This document shows, piece after piece, positions 15,601-21,760 of a DNA stretch of 21,760 nt. Made by a program: the position numbers and the translations under genes. Source of the stretch: Bacillota bacterium (GTDB lineage: Bacteria; Bacillota_G; Limnochordia; DTU010); assembly GCA_012799255.1 (NCBI GenBank), contig JAAZLQ010000046.1:1-21760 (forward strand), written 5' to 3'. Positions within the stretch are counted from its first letter, which is position 1, and each line of letters begins with the position of its first letter. Below the pieces are notes generated by a model, which saw only the letters and a list, made by a program, of their open reading frames with translations, did no database searches and was not told where the DNA came from.

Positions 15601-15628
15601 GTTTAGTGGTTCTAAACTTAAAGTTTAG
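15601..15628. promoter_or_regulatory. Triple half-site operator candidate (GTTTAG array)
   Basis: Three copies of one hexamer in alternating orientation: GTTTAG at 15601-15606, CTAAAC at 15612-15617 and GTTTAG at 15623-15628. Neighbours are exactly 11 bases apart centre to centre. The second and third copies form a perfect 17-bp palindrome (CTAAACTT-A-AAGTTTAG); the first and second form GTTTAG-N5-CTAAAC. The array lies between the -10 hexamer and the regulator start codon, over the likely transcription start, so a bound protein would block the operon. The obvious candidate ligand is the adjacent XRE-cupin protein. Confidence 0.65.
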
Positions 15629-15658
15629 TAACACAAAACCAAGAAAAGAGGAAATGGG

Positions 15659-16198
15659 ATGAAGATCGGCGAGAAAATTAAACGCCTCCGCATGCAGCAT
15701 AATCTGACCCAAGAAGAATTAGCAGACCGCTGCGAGCTCTCTAAAGGCTTCATTTCTCAAGTGGAAAGGGAACTCACTTCGCCTTCTATCGCGACTCTTG
15801 TGGATATCTTAGAATCTCTAGGGACAAACTTGCAGGACTTTTTCAATCAAGAAGTGCCCGAAAAACTAGTGTTCACAAAAAACGACGTGGCGGTGAAAGC
15901 TGATCCAGAGCTTCAAAGCGAAATCCATTGGTTAGTTCCCAATGCTCAAAAGAATGCCATGGAGCCAATAGTTGTCCATCTTGAACCGGGTGGAAGAACT
16001 CCATTTGATGATCCTCATGATGGGGAAGAGTTCGGTTATGTGATCAAGGGACTGATTCAACTGCATTTTGGTTCGGAAATTGTCAAGGTTCGCTCCGGTG
16101 AAGCGTTCTATTTTCCGGCTCAAACCGGTCATTTTATTTCCAACGCTGGTAAAAAACCGGCCACTGTTTTGTGGGTCTCAACCCCGCCAAGCTTTTAA
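15659..16198 (+). CDS. XRE-family regulator with C-terminal cupin domain
   Basis: A 179-residue transcription factor. Residues 6-60 form a helix-turn-helix domain of the XRE/Cro type (LTQEELADRCELSKGFISQVE). Residues about 100-175 form a cupin barrel with HDGEEFGYVIKG (118-131 region) and YFPAQTGHFISN (151-162), which likely binds a small effector. This architecture is that of PuuR-like and related regulators, and it is commonly found in front of polyamine ABC transporter operons in Firmicutes, where it is thought to sense the transported polyamine. The ATG follows AGAGGAAATGGG. It is the first gene of the pot operon, 19-22 bases ahead of potA, and lies just behind a three-half-site operator candidate, so autoregulation is a reasonable inference. 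Confidence 0.92.
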   Translation: MKIGEKIKRLRMQHNLTQEELADRCELSKGFISQVERELTSPSIATLVDILESLGTNLQDFFNQEVPEKLVFTKNDVAVKADPELQSEIHWLVPNAQKNAMEPIVVHLEPGGRTPFDDPHDGEEFGYVIKGLIQLHFGSEIVKVRSGEAFYFPAQTGHFISNAGKKPATVLWVSTPPSF

Positions 16199-16220
16199 CT
16201 ATTAGAAAGGGGGAACTGTG

Positions 16221-17270
16221 GTGTCCGAAATTATTGTTGAACTCAAAGGCGTCTCCAAGTTCTATGATGAAACAGCGGCACTGGCAGGCGTCGATTTATA
16301 TATCAGGAAAAATGAATTTGTAACCCTTTTAGGACCCAGTGGTTGTGGTAAAACAACGACGCTACGATTAATCGGTGGTTTTGAACAACCGACAGATGGA
16401 AGCATTATGTTTGAAGGGAAAGATATCAGTAATGTTCCGTCTTATAAGCGTCGGGTGAATACTGTGTTTCAACGCTACGCCCTGTTCTCCCATCTTAATG
16501 TGTTTGAAAACATTGCCTTTGGCCTGAGAATTAAGAAGCTGAAAGAACAAGAGATCAAGGATAAAGTAAGTAAAATGCTGGCCCTTGTGAATCTTGAGGG
16601 GTATGAGAAGCGTGATGTTAACTCCTTAAGTGGTGGACAACAACAAAGGGTAGCTATTGCCCGGGCCTTGGTGAACGAGCCTGAAGTGTTACTTTTGGAT
16701 GAGCCCTTGGCGGCTTTAGATTTGAAGCTTCGCCGAGAGATGCAGCATGAACTGAAGAACATGCAAAAAAGCCTAGGTATCACCTTTGTCTTTGTCACCC
16801 ACGATCAAGAAGAAGCCCTTTCGATGTCTGATACGGTAGTTGTGATGAAAGATGGGAAAATCCAACAAATTGGCACACCGGTAGATATATACAATGAGCC
16901 CAAGAATGCCTTTGTGGCGGATTTCATTGGTGAGAGCAATATTGTGGATGGGATCATGCGAGAAGACTACTTGGTTGACTTCGGTGGCGCCCGTTTTGAC
17001 TGCGTGGACTTTGGGTTTGCCAAAGATGAGCAAGTGGATGTTGTGATTCGCCCAGAGGATCTCGTACTGATTCCCCCTGAGAATGCTAAACTTGTTGGGG
17101 AAGTACGTTCGGTGAACTTTTTGGGAGTTCACTATGAAATGATCGTTGAATCCTCCGACGGAATTTCTTGGCTAGTTCACTCAACTTTGATGGAACCAGT
17201 GGGAACTACAGTGGGATTAGGCTTAGAACCCATGGATATCCACATTATGAAAAAGGTGAGAGAGCAATGA
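16221..17270 (+). CDS. potA: Polyamine-type ABC transporter ATP-binding protein PotA
   Basis: A 349-residue ABC ATPase that powers import of spermidine, putrescine or a related compound. Motifs are complete: Walker [10 protein letters not shown] (38-46), Q-loop in VFQRYALF (Gln84), signature LSGGQQQR (136-143), Walker B LLLDEP (157-162), D-loop and switch histidine in VTHDQEE (His194). The C-terminal region from about residue 235 is a TOBE-type regulatory domain with [11 protein letters not shown], as in PotA. Two consecutive GTG codons (16218 and 16221) could start translation behind AAAGGGGG; the second gives the better 7-base spacing. The stop codon overlaps the potB start (ATGA), which indicates translational coupling. 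Confidence 0.94.
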   Translation: MSEIIVELKGVSKFYDETAALAGVDLYIRKNEFVTLLGPSGCGKTTTLRLIGGFEQPTDGSIMFEGKDISNVPSYKRRVNTVFQRYALFSHLNVFENIAFGLRIKKLKEQEIKDKVSKMLALVNLEGYEKRDVNSLSGGQQQRVAIARALVNEPEVLLLDEPLAALDLKLRREMQHELKNMQKSLGITFVFVTHDQEEALSMSDTVVVMKDGKIQQIGTPVDIYNEPKNAFVADFIGESNIVDGIMREDYLVDFGGARFDCVDFGFAKDEQVDVVIRPEDLVLIPPENAKLVGEVRSVNFLGVHYEMIVESSDGISWLVHSTLMEPVGTTVGLGLEPMDIHIMKKVREQ

Positions 17271-18088
17271 AGCGCCATTCCATGATCCCGTATCTATTCT
17301 GGATGGTGTTGTTTATCGTGGTACCGATGCTCTTAGTAGTGTATTACGCGTTTACAGTTCCTACTGAGTCCGGTGTCACCTGGTCTTTAGATAATTTTGC
17401 GAGGTTTTTTGAACCCATTTACCTGAGAGTGCTGGGTCGTTCGCTCAGGCTTGCCCTGATTAGTACGGCGATTTGCCTGATTCTGGGCTATCCTGCTGCC
17501 ATGATTATGGCTAGCAATGCCTTTGAACGCAAGAGTGTGATCATGTTACTGTTCGTAGTTCCAATGTGGATGAACTTTCTTTTGCGGACCTACGCCTGGC
17601 TGACTATTTTGGAACGTAATGGGTTTATTAATGCGCTTTTGACAAATTTGAATTTGCCCCGTCTCAATATCTTGTACACCAACTCAGCGGTAGTTCTAGG
17701 TATGGTTTACAACTTCTTACCCTTTATGGTTTTGCCCATCTATTCTGTTTTAAGCAAGATCGACAAGGGAGTTGTGGAAGCGGCCGGTGATTTGGGCGCA
17801 AATCCCTTTAAGGTGTTTACCAAGGTGATCTTACCCTTGAGTCTTCCTGGTGTGGTTTCTGGCATTACCATGGTGTTTATGCCGGCAATGACAACTTTCG
17901 TGATTTCCAGGCTCTTGGGAGGCGGACAGTTTACCTTAATTGGTAACTTGATTGAGCAACAATTCTTAGTTGTGGGAGATTGGGGGTTCGGCTCTGCCAT
18001 CTCTGTTGTAATGATTGTTGTGATTCTGCTTAGTATGGCAATCATGTCCTTTTTCGAAGGGGAAGAGAAGGAGGTTGCGTTATGGTAA
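17267..18088 (+). CDS. potB: Polyamine-type ABC transporter permease PotB
   Basis: A 273-residue permease with six predicted membrane helices, beginning [12 protein letters not shown] with the first helix at about 8-30. The EAA loop ([20 protein letters not shown], 171-190), which docks onto the ATPase, is well conserved. It pairs with PotC to form the membrane channel. An upstream in-frame ATG at 17168 lies inside potA; the ATG at 17267 is chosen because it overlaps the potA stop as ATGA and yields a normal PotB N-terminus. The end overlaps potC by 7 bases. Confidence 0.94.
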   Translation: MKRHSMIPYLFWMVLFIVVPMLLVVYYAFTVPTESGVTWSLDNFARFFEPIYLRVLGRSLRLALISTAICLILGYPAAMIMASNAFERKSVIMLLFVVPMWMNFLLRTYAWLTILERNGFINALLTNLNLPRLNILYTNSAVVLGMVYNFLPFMVLPIYSVLSKIDKGVVEAAGDLGANPFKVFTKVILPLSLPGVVSGITMVFMPAMTTFVISRLLGGGQFTLIGNLIEQQFLVVGDWGFGSAISVVMIVVILLSMAIMSFFEGEEKEVALW

Positions 18089-18921
18089 GGTTTTTCAAGC
18101 GAGGTTATATCTATCTCATCTTCGCATTTCTCTATCTTCCCATCGCGGTACTGATGGTTTATTCCTTCAACGACGCCCGTTCTAGAGGTGTCTGGGGAGG
18201 ATTTACCCTTAAATGGTATGTGGAACTATTCCAGGATCGCACGATTATGAGCTCTTTGTATTCCACGTTGATCATAGGGGTTAGTTCTGCGCTAATTGCC
18301 ACCATCATCGGTACCATGGCCGCCATTGGCATCCACAATTCGCGGGGTCTTCAAAAAAGGTTGATTATGAATGTCACCTATTTACCTGTGTTGAACCCTG
18401 AAATTGTTACAGCCATTTCGCTAATGATTCTCTTTGTGTTTACCAGGGTGCGGTTTGGTTACCTGACCTTACTGTTGGCACACATCACTTTTAACATTCC
18501 TTATGTGATATTGTCTGTGTTGCCCAAACTGCGTCAGCTCAATAAACATCTCTATGAAGCTGCCCTGGATCTTGGTTGCACGCCTGTTCAAGCTTTATGG
18601 AAGGTGATTATTCCGGAAATTATGCCGGGTATTATCACCGGAATGCTTTTGGCATTTACGCTGTCCATTGATGATTTTGTTGTGAGCTTCTTTACAACAG
18701 GTTCTGGAGTTTCCACCCTGTCGATCACAATTTACTCCATGGCCAGACGGGGAATTAACCCCAAGATCAATGCCCTCTCGACTATTATGTTTACCTTTGT
18801 ATTGGTTCTTTTGGTCATCATTAATGTGCGGCAAGCGCGAGAAGAGAAAAAGGAAAGGAATGGTAGGCGTGGCCACAAGAAGGAAGCTAGTCCCTTTACT
18901 CCTGGGTTTGGTGGTGCTTAG
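18082..18921 (+). CDS. potC: Polyamine-type ABC transporter permease PotC
   Basis: A 279-residue permease with six predicted membrane helices and an EAA loop (YEAALDLGCTPVQALWKVIIPE, about 158-179 of the protein). Motifs around SFND near residue 28 and SIDDFV near 195-200 are typical of PotC. After the last helix, at about residue 250, comes a strongly basic and charged tail of about 30 residues. Its final 20 codons overlap the start of the first potD gene in another reading frame, so the tail is longer than usual for the family. The start overlaps the end of potB by 7 bases, so translation is coupled. Confidence 0.93.
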   Translation: MVRFFKRGYIYLIFAFLYLPIAVLMVYSFNDARSRGVWGGFTLKWYVELFQDRTIMSSLYSTLIIGVSSALIATIIGTMAAIGIHNSRGLQKRLIMNVTYLPVLNPEIVTAISLMILFVFTRVRFGYLTLLLAHITFNIPYVILSVLPKLRQLNKHLYEAALDLGCTPVQALWKVIIPEIMPGIITGMLLAFTLSIDDFVVSFFTTGSGVSTLSITIYSMARRGINPKINALSTIMFTFVLVLLVIINVRQAREEKKERNGRRGHKKEASPFTPGFGGA

Positions 18922-19912
18922 CCTGGTTCTGACCGGGTGCGGCCAAGAAAAGCCCACGCTGTATGTGTACAATTGGGGAGATTATATTGATGAAGATATC
19001 CTCCAAGATTTTGAGAAAGAAACAGGCATCAAGGTTGTTTACGATACTTTCTCAACTAATGAGGATATGTACGTGAAAATTAAGTCCGGCGGCAGTACCT
19101 ACGATGTAGTTTTTCCTTCTGACTACATGTTAACTAGGATGATCAACGAAGGTATGTTGGCTAAGATTGACTTGGATAAGATTCCCAACCATGTTCATCT
19201 GGATCCACGCCTAATGGGTTCAGACTTTGATCCCAAAAATGAGTACTCGCTCCCTTATATGTGGGGAACACTGGGTATTTTGTACAACACCACGATGGTG
19301 GACGAAGAAGTTGACAGTTGGGATATTCTCTGGGACCCCAAGTACTCCAAGGAAATTCTGATGCTCGACAGTCAACGGGACTCGATTGGGGCTGCTTTGC
19401 TTAAGCTCGGCTACTCCATAAACACGCTGGATCCACAGGAACTAGCTGAAGCTGCTCAGCTCCTGAAGGAGCAAAAACCTTTGGTTCTAGCCTATGTCGT
19501 TGATGAGGGTAAGGATAAGATGGTCTCAGGGGAGGCTGCGTTAGCCCTCACTTGGTCTGGGGAAGCTATGTACGCCATTTCCGAAAACGAAGACTTGGCC
19601 TACGCTATTCCGAAAGAAGGCACTAACCTCTGGTTTGATGTGATGGCAGTTCCCAAAGGGGCAAAGAACTTTGAAGGTGCCATGAAGTTTATGGATTTTC
19701 TCAATCGTCCCGAAATAGCCATGCGCAACGCGGATTACACCGGTTACGCAACCCCCAATTTAGCAGCCAAAGCAATGTTACCTGAAGAGGTCCAAAATGA
19801 TCGGGCTGCATATCCTGAAGATGAAGACATTGCCAATGCCGAAGTTTTCGTTAGTCTTGGTGATAAACTGAAGGAGTACGACAGGATCTGGACTGAAGTC
19901 AAAGCACACTAA
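18860..19912 (+). CDS. potD: Polyamine-type substrate-binding lipoprotein PotD, copy 1
   Basis: A 350-residue extracellular solute-binding lipoprotein. The signal peptide ends in the lipobox LTGC, with Cys27 as the lipidated residue. The mature part is a PotD/PotF-type binding protein: YVYNWGDYID (35-44), PSDYML, the MLDSQRDSIGAALLKLGYS hinge region, TWSGEA (Trp232), LWFDVMAVPK (Trp258, Asp260) and TGYATPNLAA (Tyr296). The aromatic and acidic residues correspond to polyamine-cage positions of E. coli PotD by eye. An in-frame ATG at 18770 lies deep inside potC; the ATG at 18860 is preferred because it follows AAAGGAAAGG and gives a normal lipoprotein signal. The gene still overlaps potC by 62 bases. 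Copy 2 follows after 99 bases. Confidence 0.93.
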   Translation: MVGVATRRKLVPLLLGLVVLSLVLTGCGQEKPTLYVYNWGDYIDEDILQDFEKETGIKVVYDTFSTNEDMYVKIKSGGSTYDVVFPSDYMLTRMINEGMLAKIDLDKIPNHVHLDPRLMGSDFDPKNEYSLPYMWGTLGILYNTTMVDEEVDSWDILWDPKYSKEILMLDSQRDSIGAALLKLGYSINTLDPQELAEAAQLLKEQKPLVLAYVVDEGKDKMVSGEAALALTWSGEAMYAISENEDLAYAIPKEGTNLWFDVMAVPKGAKNFEGAMKFMDFLNRPEIAMRNADYTGYATPNLAAKAMLPEEVQNDRAAYPEDEDIANAEVFVSLGDKLKEYDRIWTEVKAH

Positions 19913-19929
19913 ATGCGCCTTTCCAAAGG

Positions 19930-19963
19930 AAGGGCTCGCTCATAAAACGGGGCGGGCCTTTTC
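19930..19963 (+). terminator. GC-rich hairpin between the two potD genes
   Basis: AAGGGCTCGCTC (19930-19941) can pair with GGGCGGGCCTTT (19950-19961) over 12 positions, three of them G-U, around an 8-base loop, followed by only TTTTC. It begins 17 bases after the potD copy 1 stop. The short T-run makes it a weak or partial terminator, or a stabiliser of the upstream message. I see no clear promoter between it and potD copy 2. Confidence 0.55.
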
Positions 19964-20011
19964 TGGCGCAAAGGGAAACATCAATTAAATACTTGGAAGG
20001 AGTTGAATGAC

Positions 20012-21052
20012 ATGGGCAGATACTACAAAGTACTAATTCTTGTGGCATTAGTGCTGCTCACTGTTGGATTAAGTGCGTGTACGAGGGACAAGCCCACTAT
20101 TTATGTGTACAACTGGGGAGATTACATTGACGAAACTATCTTGGCAGAGTTTGAGAAGCAGACAAACATTAAAGTAGTCTATGATACCTATGCCACCAAC
20201 GAAGACATGTACGTGAAGATAAAATCAGGCGGAAGTGCGTATGATGTTATATTTCCTTCTGATTATATGTTGACTCGCATGATCGAAGAGGACATGGTGC
20301 AAAAACTCGATTTAACTAAGATACCAAACTACAAGCACATTGAAGAGCGCCATTTAGGCCTAGATTATGATCCAAATAGTGAATACTCGCTACCATACTA
20401 TTGGGGAACGGTGGGTATTTTGTACAATACCACCATGGTTGATGATCCGGTGAACAGCTGGGATATTCTCTGGAATCCGAAATATGAGAAGGAGATTTTA
20501 ATGCTGGATAGCCAGCGGGATTCTATCGCGGTTGCCCTGTTAAAGCTTGGTTATAGTATCAACACATTAGATGAGGCTGAGTTAGCAGAGGCGGGGAAAC
20601 TGTTAAAGGAACAGAAACCCTTGGTGTTGGCTTATGTTGTGGACGAGGGGCAGGATAAAATGATCTCTGGGGAGGCAGCCTTGGCGGTAGTGTGGTCGGG
20701 AGAAGCCACAGTGGCCAGAATGGAAAATCCCGATCTTGCCTTTGCCATCCCCGAAGAAGGTACCAATCTCTGGTTTGATGTTATGGCGGTTCCGAAGAAT
20801 GCGAACAATCCTGAAGGAGCCATGGCGTTCATTAACTTCATGAATGATCCGGAAATTGCTTTTAGAAATGCGGATTACACTGGTTACGCAGTTGCTAATG
20901 GATCCGCACGAGCCATGTTGCCCTCTGAGATAAGTGAAGATCGGAGCATTTATCCGGAAGAGGAAGATTTGGTGAATTCGGAGATTTTCTTGAACTTGGG
21001 GCAGACTTTAAGCCTCTATGATCGAATTTGGACTGAAGTAAAGGCCCATTAA
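20012..21052 (+). CDS. potD: Polyamine-type substrate-binding lipoprotein PotD, copy 2
   Basis: A 346-residue paralogue of the preceding lipoprotein, with lipobox LSAC (Cys23). From the lipid cysteine to the end both proteins have 324 residues with no gaps; by hand count 239 are identical (about 74 percent). Core pocket motifs are kept: YVYNWGDYID, PSDYML, LDSQRDS, VWSGEA (Trp228), LWFDVMAVPK (Trp254, Asp256) and TGY (Tyr292). The segment after that tyrosine differs: AVANGSA instead of ATPNLAA, and the region of copy 1 reading MYAISENED is TVARMENPD. The start is ATG at 20012, nine bases after GGAAGGAG; an in-frame TTG at 20003 is too close to that site. The gene most likely depends on readthrough from the pot operon and may serve the same permease with a different affinity or ligand. 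Confidence 0.93.
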   Translation: MGRYYKVLILVALVLLTVGLSACTRDKPTIYVYNWGDYIDETILAEFEKQTNIKVVYDTYATNEDMYVKIKSGGSAYDVIFPSDYMLTRMIEEDMVQKLDLTKIPNYKHIEERHLGLDYDPNSEYSLPYYWGTVGILYNTTMVDDPVNSWDILWNPKYEKEILMLDSQRDSIAVALLKLGYSINTLDEAELAEAGKLLKEQKPLVLAYVVDEGQDKMISGEAALAVVWSGEATVARMENPDLAFAIPEEGTNLWFDVMAVPKNANNPEGAMAFINFMNDPEIAFRNADYTGYAVANGSARAMLPSEISEDRSIYPEEEDLVNSEIFLNLGQTLSLYDRIWTEVKAH

Positions 21053-21058
21053 GGGTGA

Positions 21059-21096
21059 AAAAAGCGACTAAGGCGGATTAGCTTTAGTCGCTTTTT
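21059..21096. terminator. Bidirectional intrinsic terminator at the end of the pot operon
   Basis: A 13-bp perfect stem, AAAAAGCGACTAA paired with TTAGTCGCTTTTT, with a 12-base loop. The run of T after the stem on one strand and the run of A before it give U-tails in both directions. It separates potD copy 2 (stop 21052) from the converging DUF2812 gene (stop 21103). Confidence 0.9.
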
Positions 21097-21102
21097 GATT
21101 CT

Positions 21103-21615
21103 CTACTCTCGAACGTGGCCTTCTTTTCTTAGATCTAGAATTCGCCTGTAGTAGCTAATGAGGGGAGTGGCTAAGAGGACTGCCGCAACTAAATTTAGCG
21201 TGTTAATTGGCATGAAATGACCGAGCAGTCCCAAACCGAAAGACAAGTTTAGTAAGGTTAGCGGAAGCAACATCATGATAATTTTTTTGTAATGGTCTAT
21301 GCGTGATTCCCTATCGGAGAAGAGTTCGAAGGGTCCGTCTTTAGATTTTTTGCGAAGATACACCCAGCGACCATGGGAGGCAAAGTGTTCGATACCGGCT
21401 TCTGCCAAAAATTCAAGATATGCTGCACTCTCTTGATTGCCAGGAAATGAATCTAGGATTTGGATGCGGTAAATGTACTCGCCTGGTTCCCCTTTTTCAA
21501 AGGTGTAGCGTCCAAATACATAGTCTATGCACTGCCAACCAGATGACGCCATTTGATTAAGCCATACCTCTTCTTTTTCGTAGTTTAGGTAGAACTTAAA
21601 AACGCGCTTTCTCAC
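21103..21615 (-). CDS. DUF2812-family membrane protein
   Basis: A 170-residue protein of the DUF2812 type. The soluble N-terminal part shows the family pattern: FKFYLNYEKEEVWLNQMASSGW, YTFEKGEPGEYIYRIQIL, a GIEHF...GRWVYLRKKS core and FELFSDRESRIDHYKK (to about residue 111). Two hydrophobic helices follow at about 112-132 and 136-154, then a basic tail. DUF2812 proteins have no established function, but they are very often paired with PadR-family regulators, which is what is seen here. The start is GTG at 21615 and overlaps the stop of the regulator as GTGA, with GGGGAGTGAAGAG upstream, so translation is coupled. A role in membrane stress or export controlled by the regulator is only a guess. 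Confidence 0.82.
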   Translation of the reverse strand: MRKRVFKFYLNYEKEEVWLNQMASSGWQCIDYVFGRYTFEKGEPGEYIYRIQILDSFPGNQESAAYLEFLAEAGIEHFASHGRWVYLRKKSKDGPFELFSDRESRIDHYKKIIMMLLPLTLLNLSFGLGLLGHFMPINTLNLVAAVLLATPLISYYRRILDLRKEGHVRE

Positions 21616-21760
21616 TTCTCTTCACTCCCCTGGACTAGTTTGGCATGGAGCAATAGTTCTTCTAAACGCTCTAGCTCTTGCCTAAAGATTGCCTTTCCCT
21701 GCTCTGTGATGACATATTCTTTGCGGCGTGCATTTGAACCGTCATCTAGTTGTTTAATCC
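21612..21760 (-). CDS. PadR-family transcriptional regulator, C-terminal part
   Basis: The last 49 codons of a minus-strand gene that enters from the right edge. The translation contains QLDDGSNARRKEYVITEQG, which is the beta-wing of a PadR-type winged helix (R-R-K-x-Y-x-I-T-x-x-G), followed by a helical segment (KAIFRQELERLEELLLHAK) that would be the C-terminal dimerisation helix. It ends SEEK with a TGA that overlaps the GTG start of the DUF2812 gene. The short C-terminal region suggests the small PadR-s2 type. The DNA-recognition helix is outside the window. It probably represses its own two-gene operon, as is usual for PadR proteins. Confidence 0.8.
   Translation of the reverse strand, partial: IKQLDDGSNARRKEYVITEQGKAIFRQELERLEELLLHAKLVQGSEEK

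Noticed and set aside
16475..17132. Two open frames of 107 and 119 codons antisense to potA
   Set aside because: Both lie opposite strongly conserved ABC ATPase coding sequence and show no recognisable domain, so they are treated as shadows.
17168..17266. A longer start for potB inside potA
   Set aside because: The ATG at 17267 overlaps the potA stop as ATGA and begins a standard PotB sequence; the upstream residues match nothing.
18770..18859. A longer start for potD copy 1 inside potC
   Set aside because: The added 30 residues would place extra sequence before a normal lipoprotein signal peptide, and the ATG at 18860 already has a good ribosome binding site.

Overview
The window looks like a chromosomal stretch from a motile, endospore-forming Firmicutes bacterium of clostridial or limnochordial type. 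The signs are a Tlp-type small acid-soluble spore protein, a methyl-accepting chemotaxis protein, a flagellin behind a sigma-D-like promoter, purine-rich Gram-positive ribosome binding sites, frequent GTG starts and short U-tailed terminators. The exact lineage is an inference. I see no tRNA, rRNA, CRISPR array, insertion sequence or phage gene, and no gene-free stretch longer than about 300 bases.

Layout. Bases 1-226 (minus) hold the exported N-terminus of a patatin-like phospholipase, divergent from tlp (431-664, plus). A bidirectional terminator separates tlp from a minus-strand chemoreceptor (737-2311). A plus-strand MccF/LD-carboxypeptidase-family peptidase (2454-3491) converges on a long minus-strand block read from 9863 down to 3550. 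In order of transcription this block is a small membrane protein, a beta-lactamase-fold serine hydrolase with four C-terminal membrane helices, a RelA/SpoT-type alarmone synthetase, an NAD(P)-dependent malic enzyme and a MalY/PatB-type C-S lyase. The plus strand then carries typA and a NUDIX hydrolase (9959-12315). These converge on a minus-strand phosphohexomutase, with a flagellin and a ZIP metal transporter upstream of it (15492 down to 12364).

From 15540 to 21052 lies the main functional unit, a polyamine-type uptake operon on the plus strand. It consists of an XRE-cupin regulator behind a near-consensus sigma-A promoter, potA, potB, potC and two consecutive potD genes. The two PotD lipoproteins are about 74 percent identical by hand count. 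An unusual array of three alternating GTTTAG half-sites lies between the promoter and the regulator gene, spaced exactly 11 bp centre to centre. It is the best candidate for an autoregulatory operator. A hairpin between the two potD copies could set their relative expression. The window ends with a PadR-type regulator (partial) translationally coupled to a DUF2812 membrane protein.

Most of the window is recognisable housekeeping or transport content. The items most worth a second look are the operator array and duplicated potD, the isolated flagellin with diverged termini, the synthetase-only RelA/SpoT protein with an unassigned C-terminal half, and the exported patatin. I do not see a clearly new multi-gene system.
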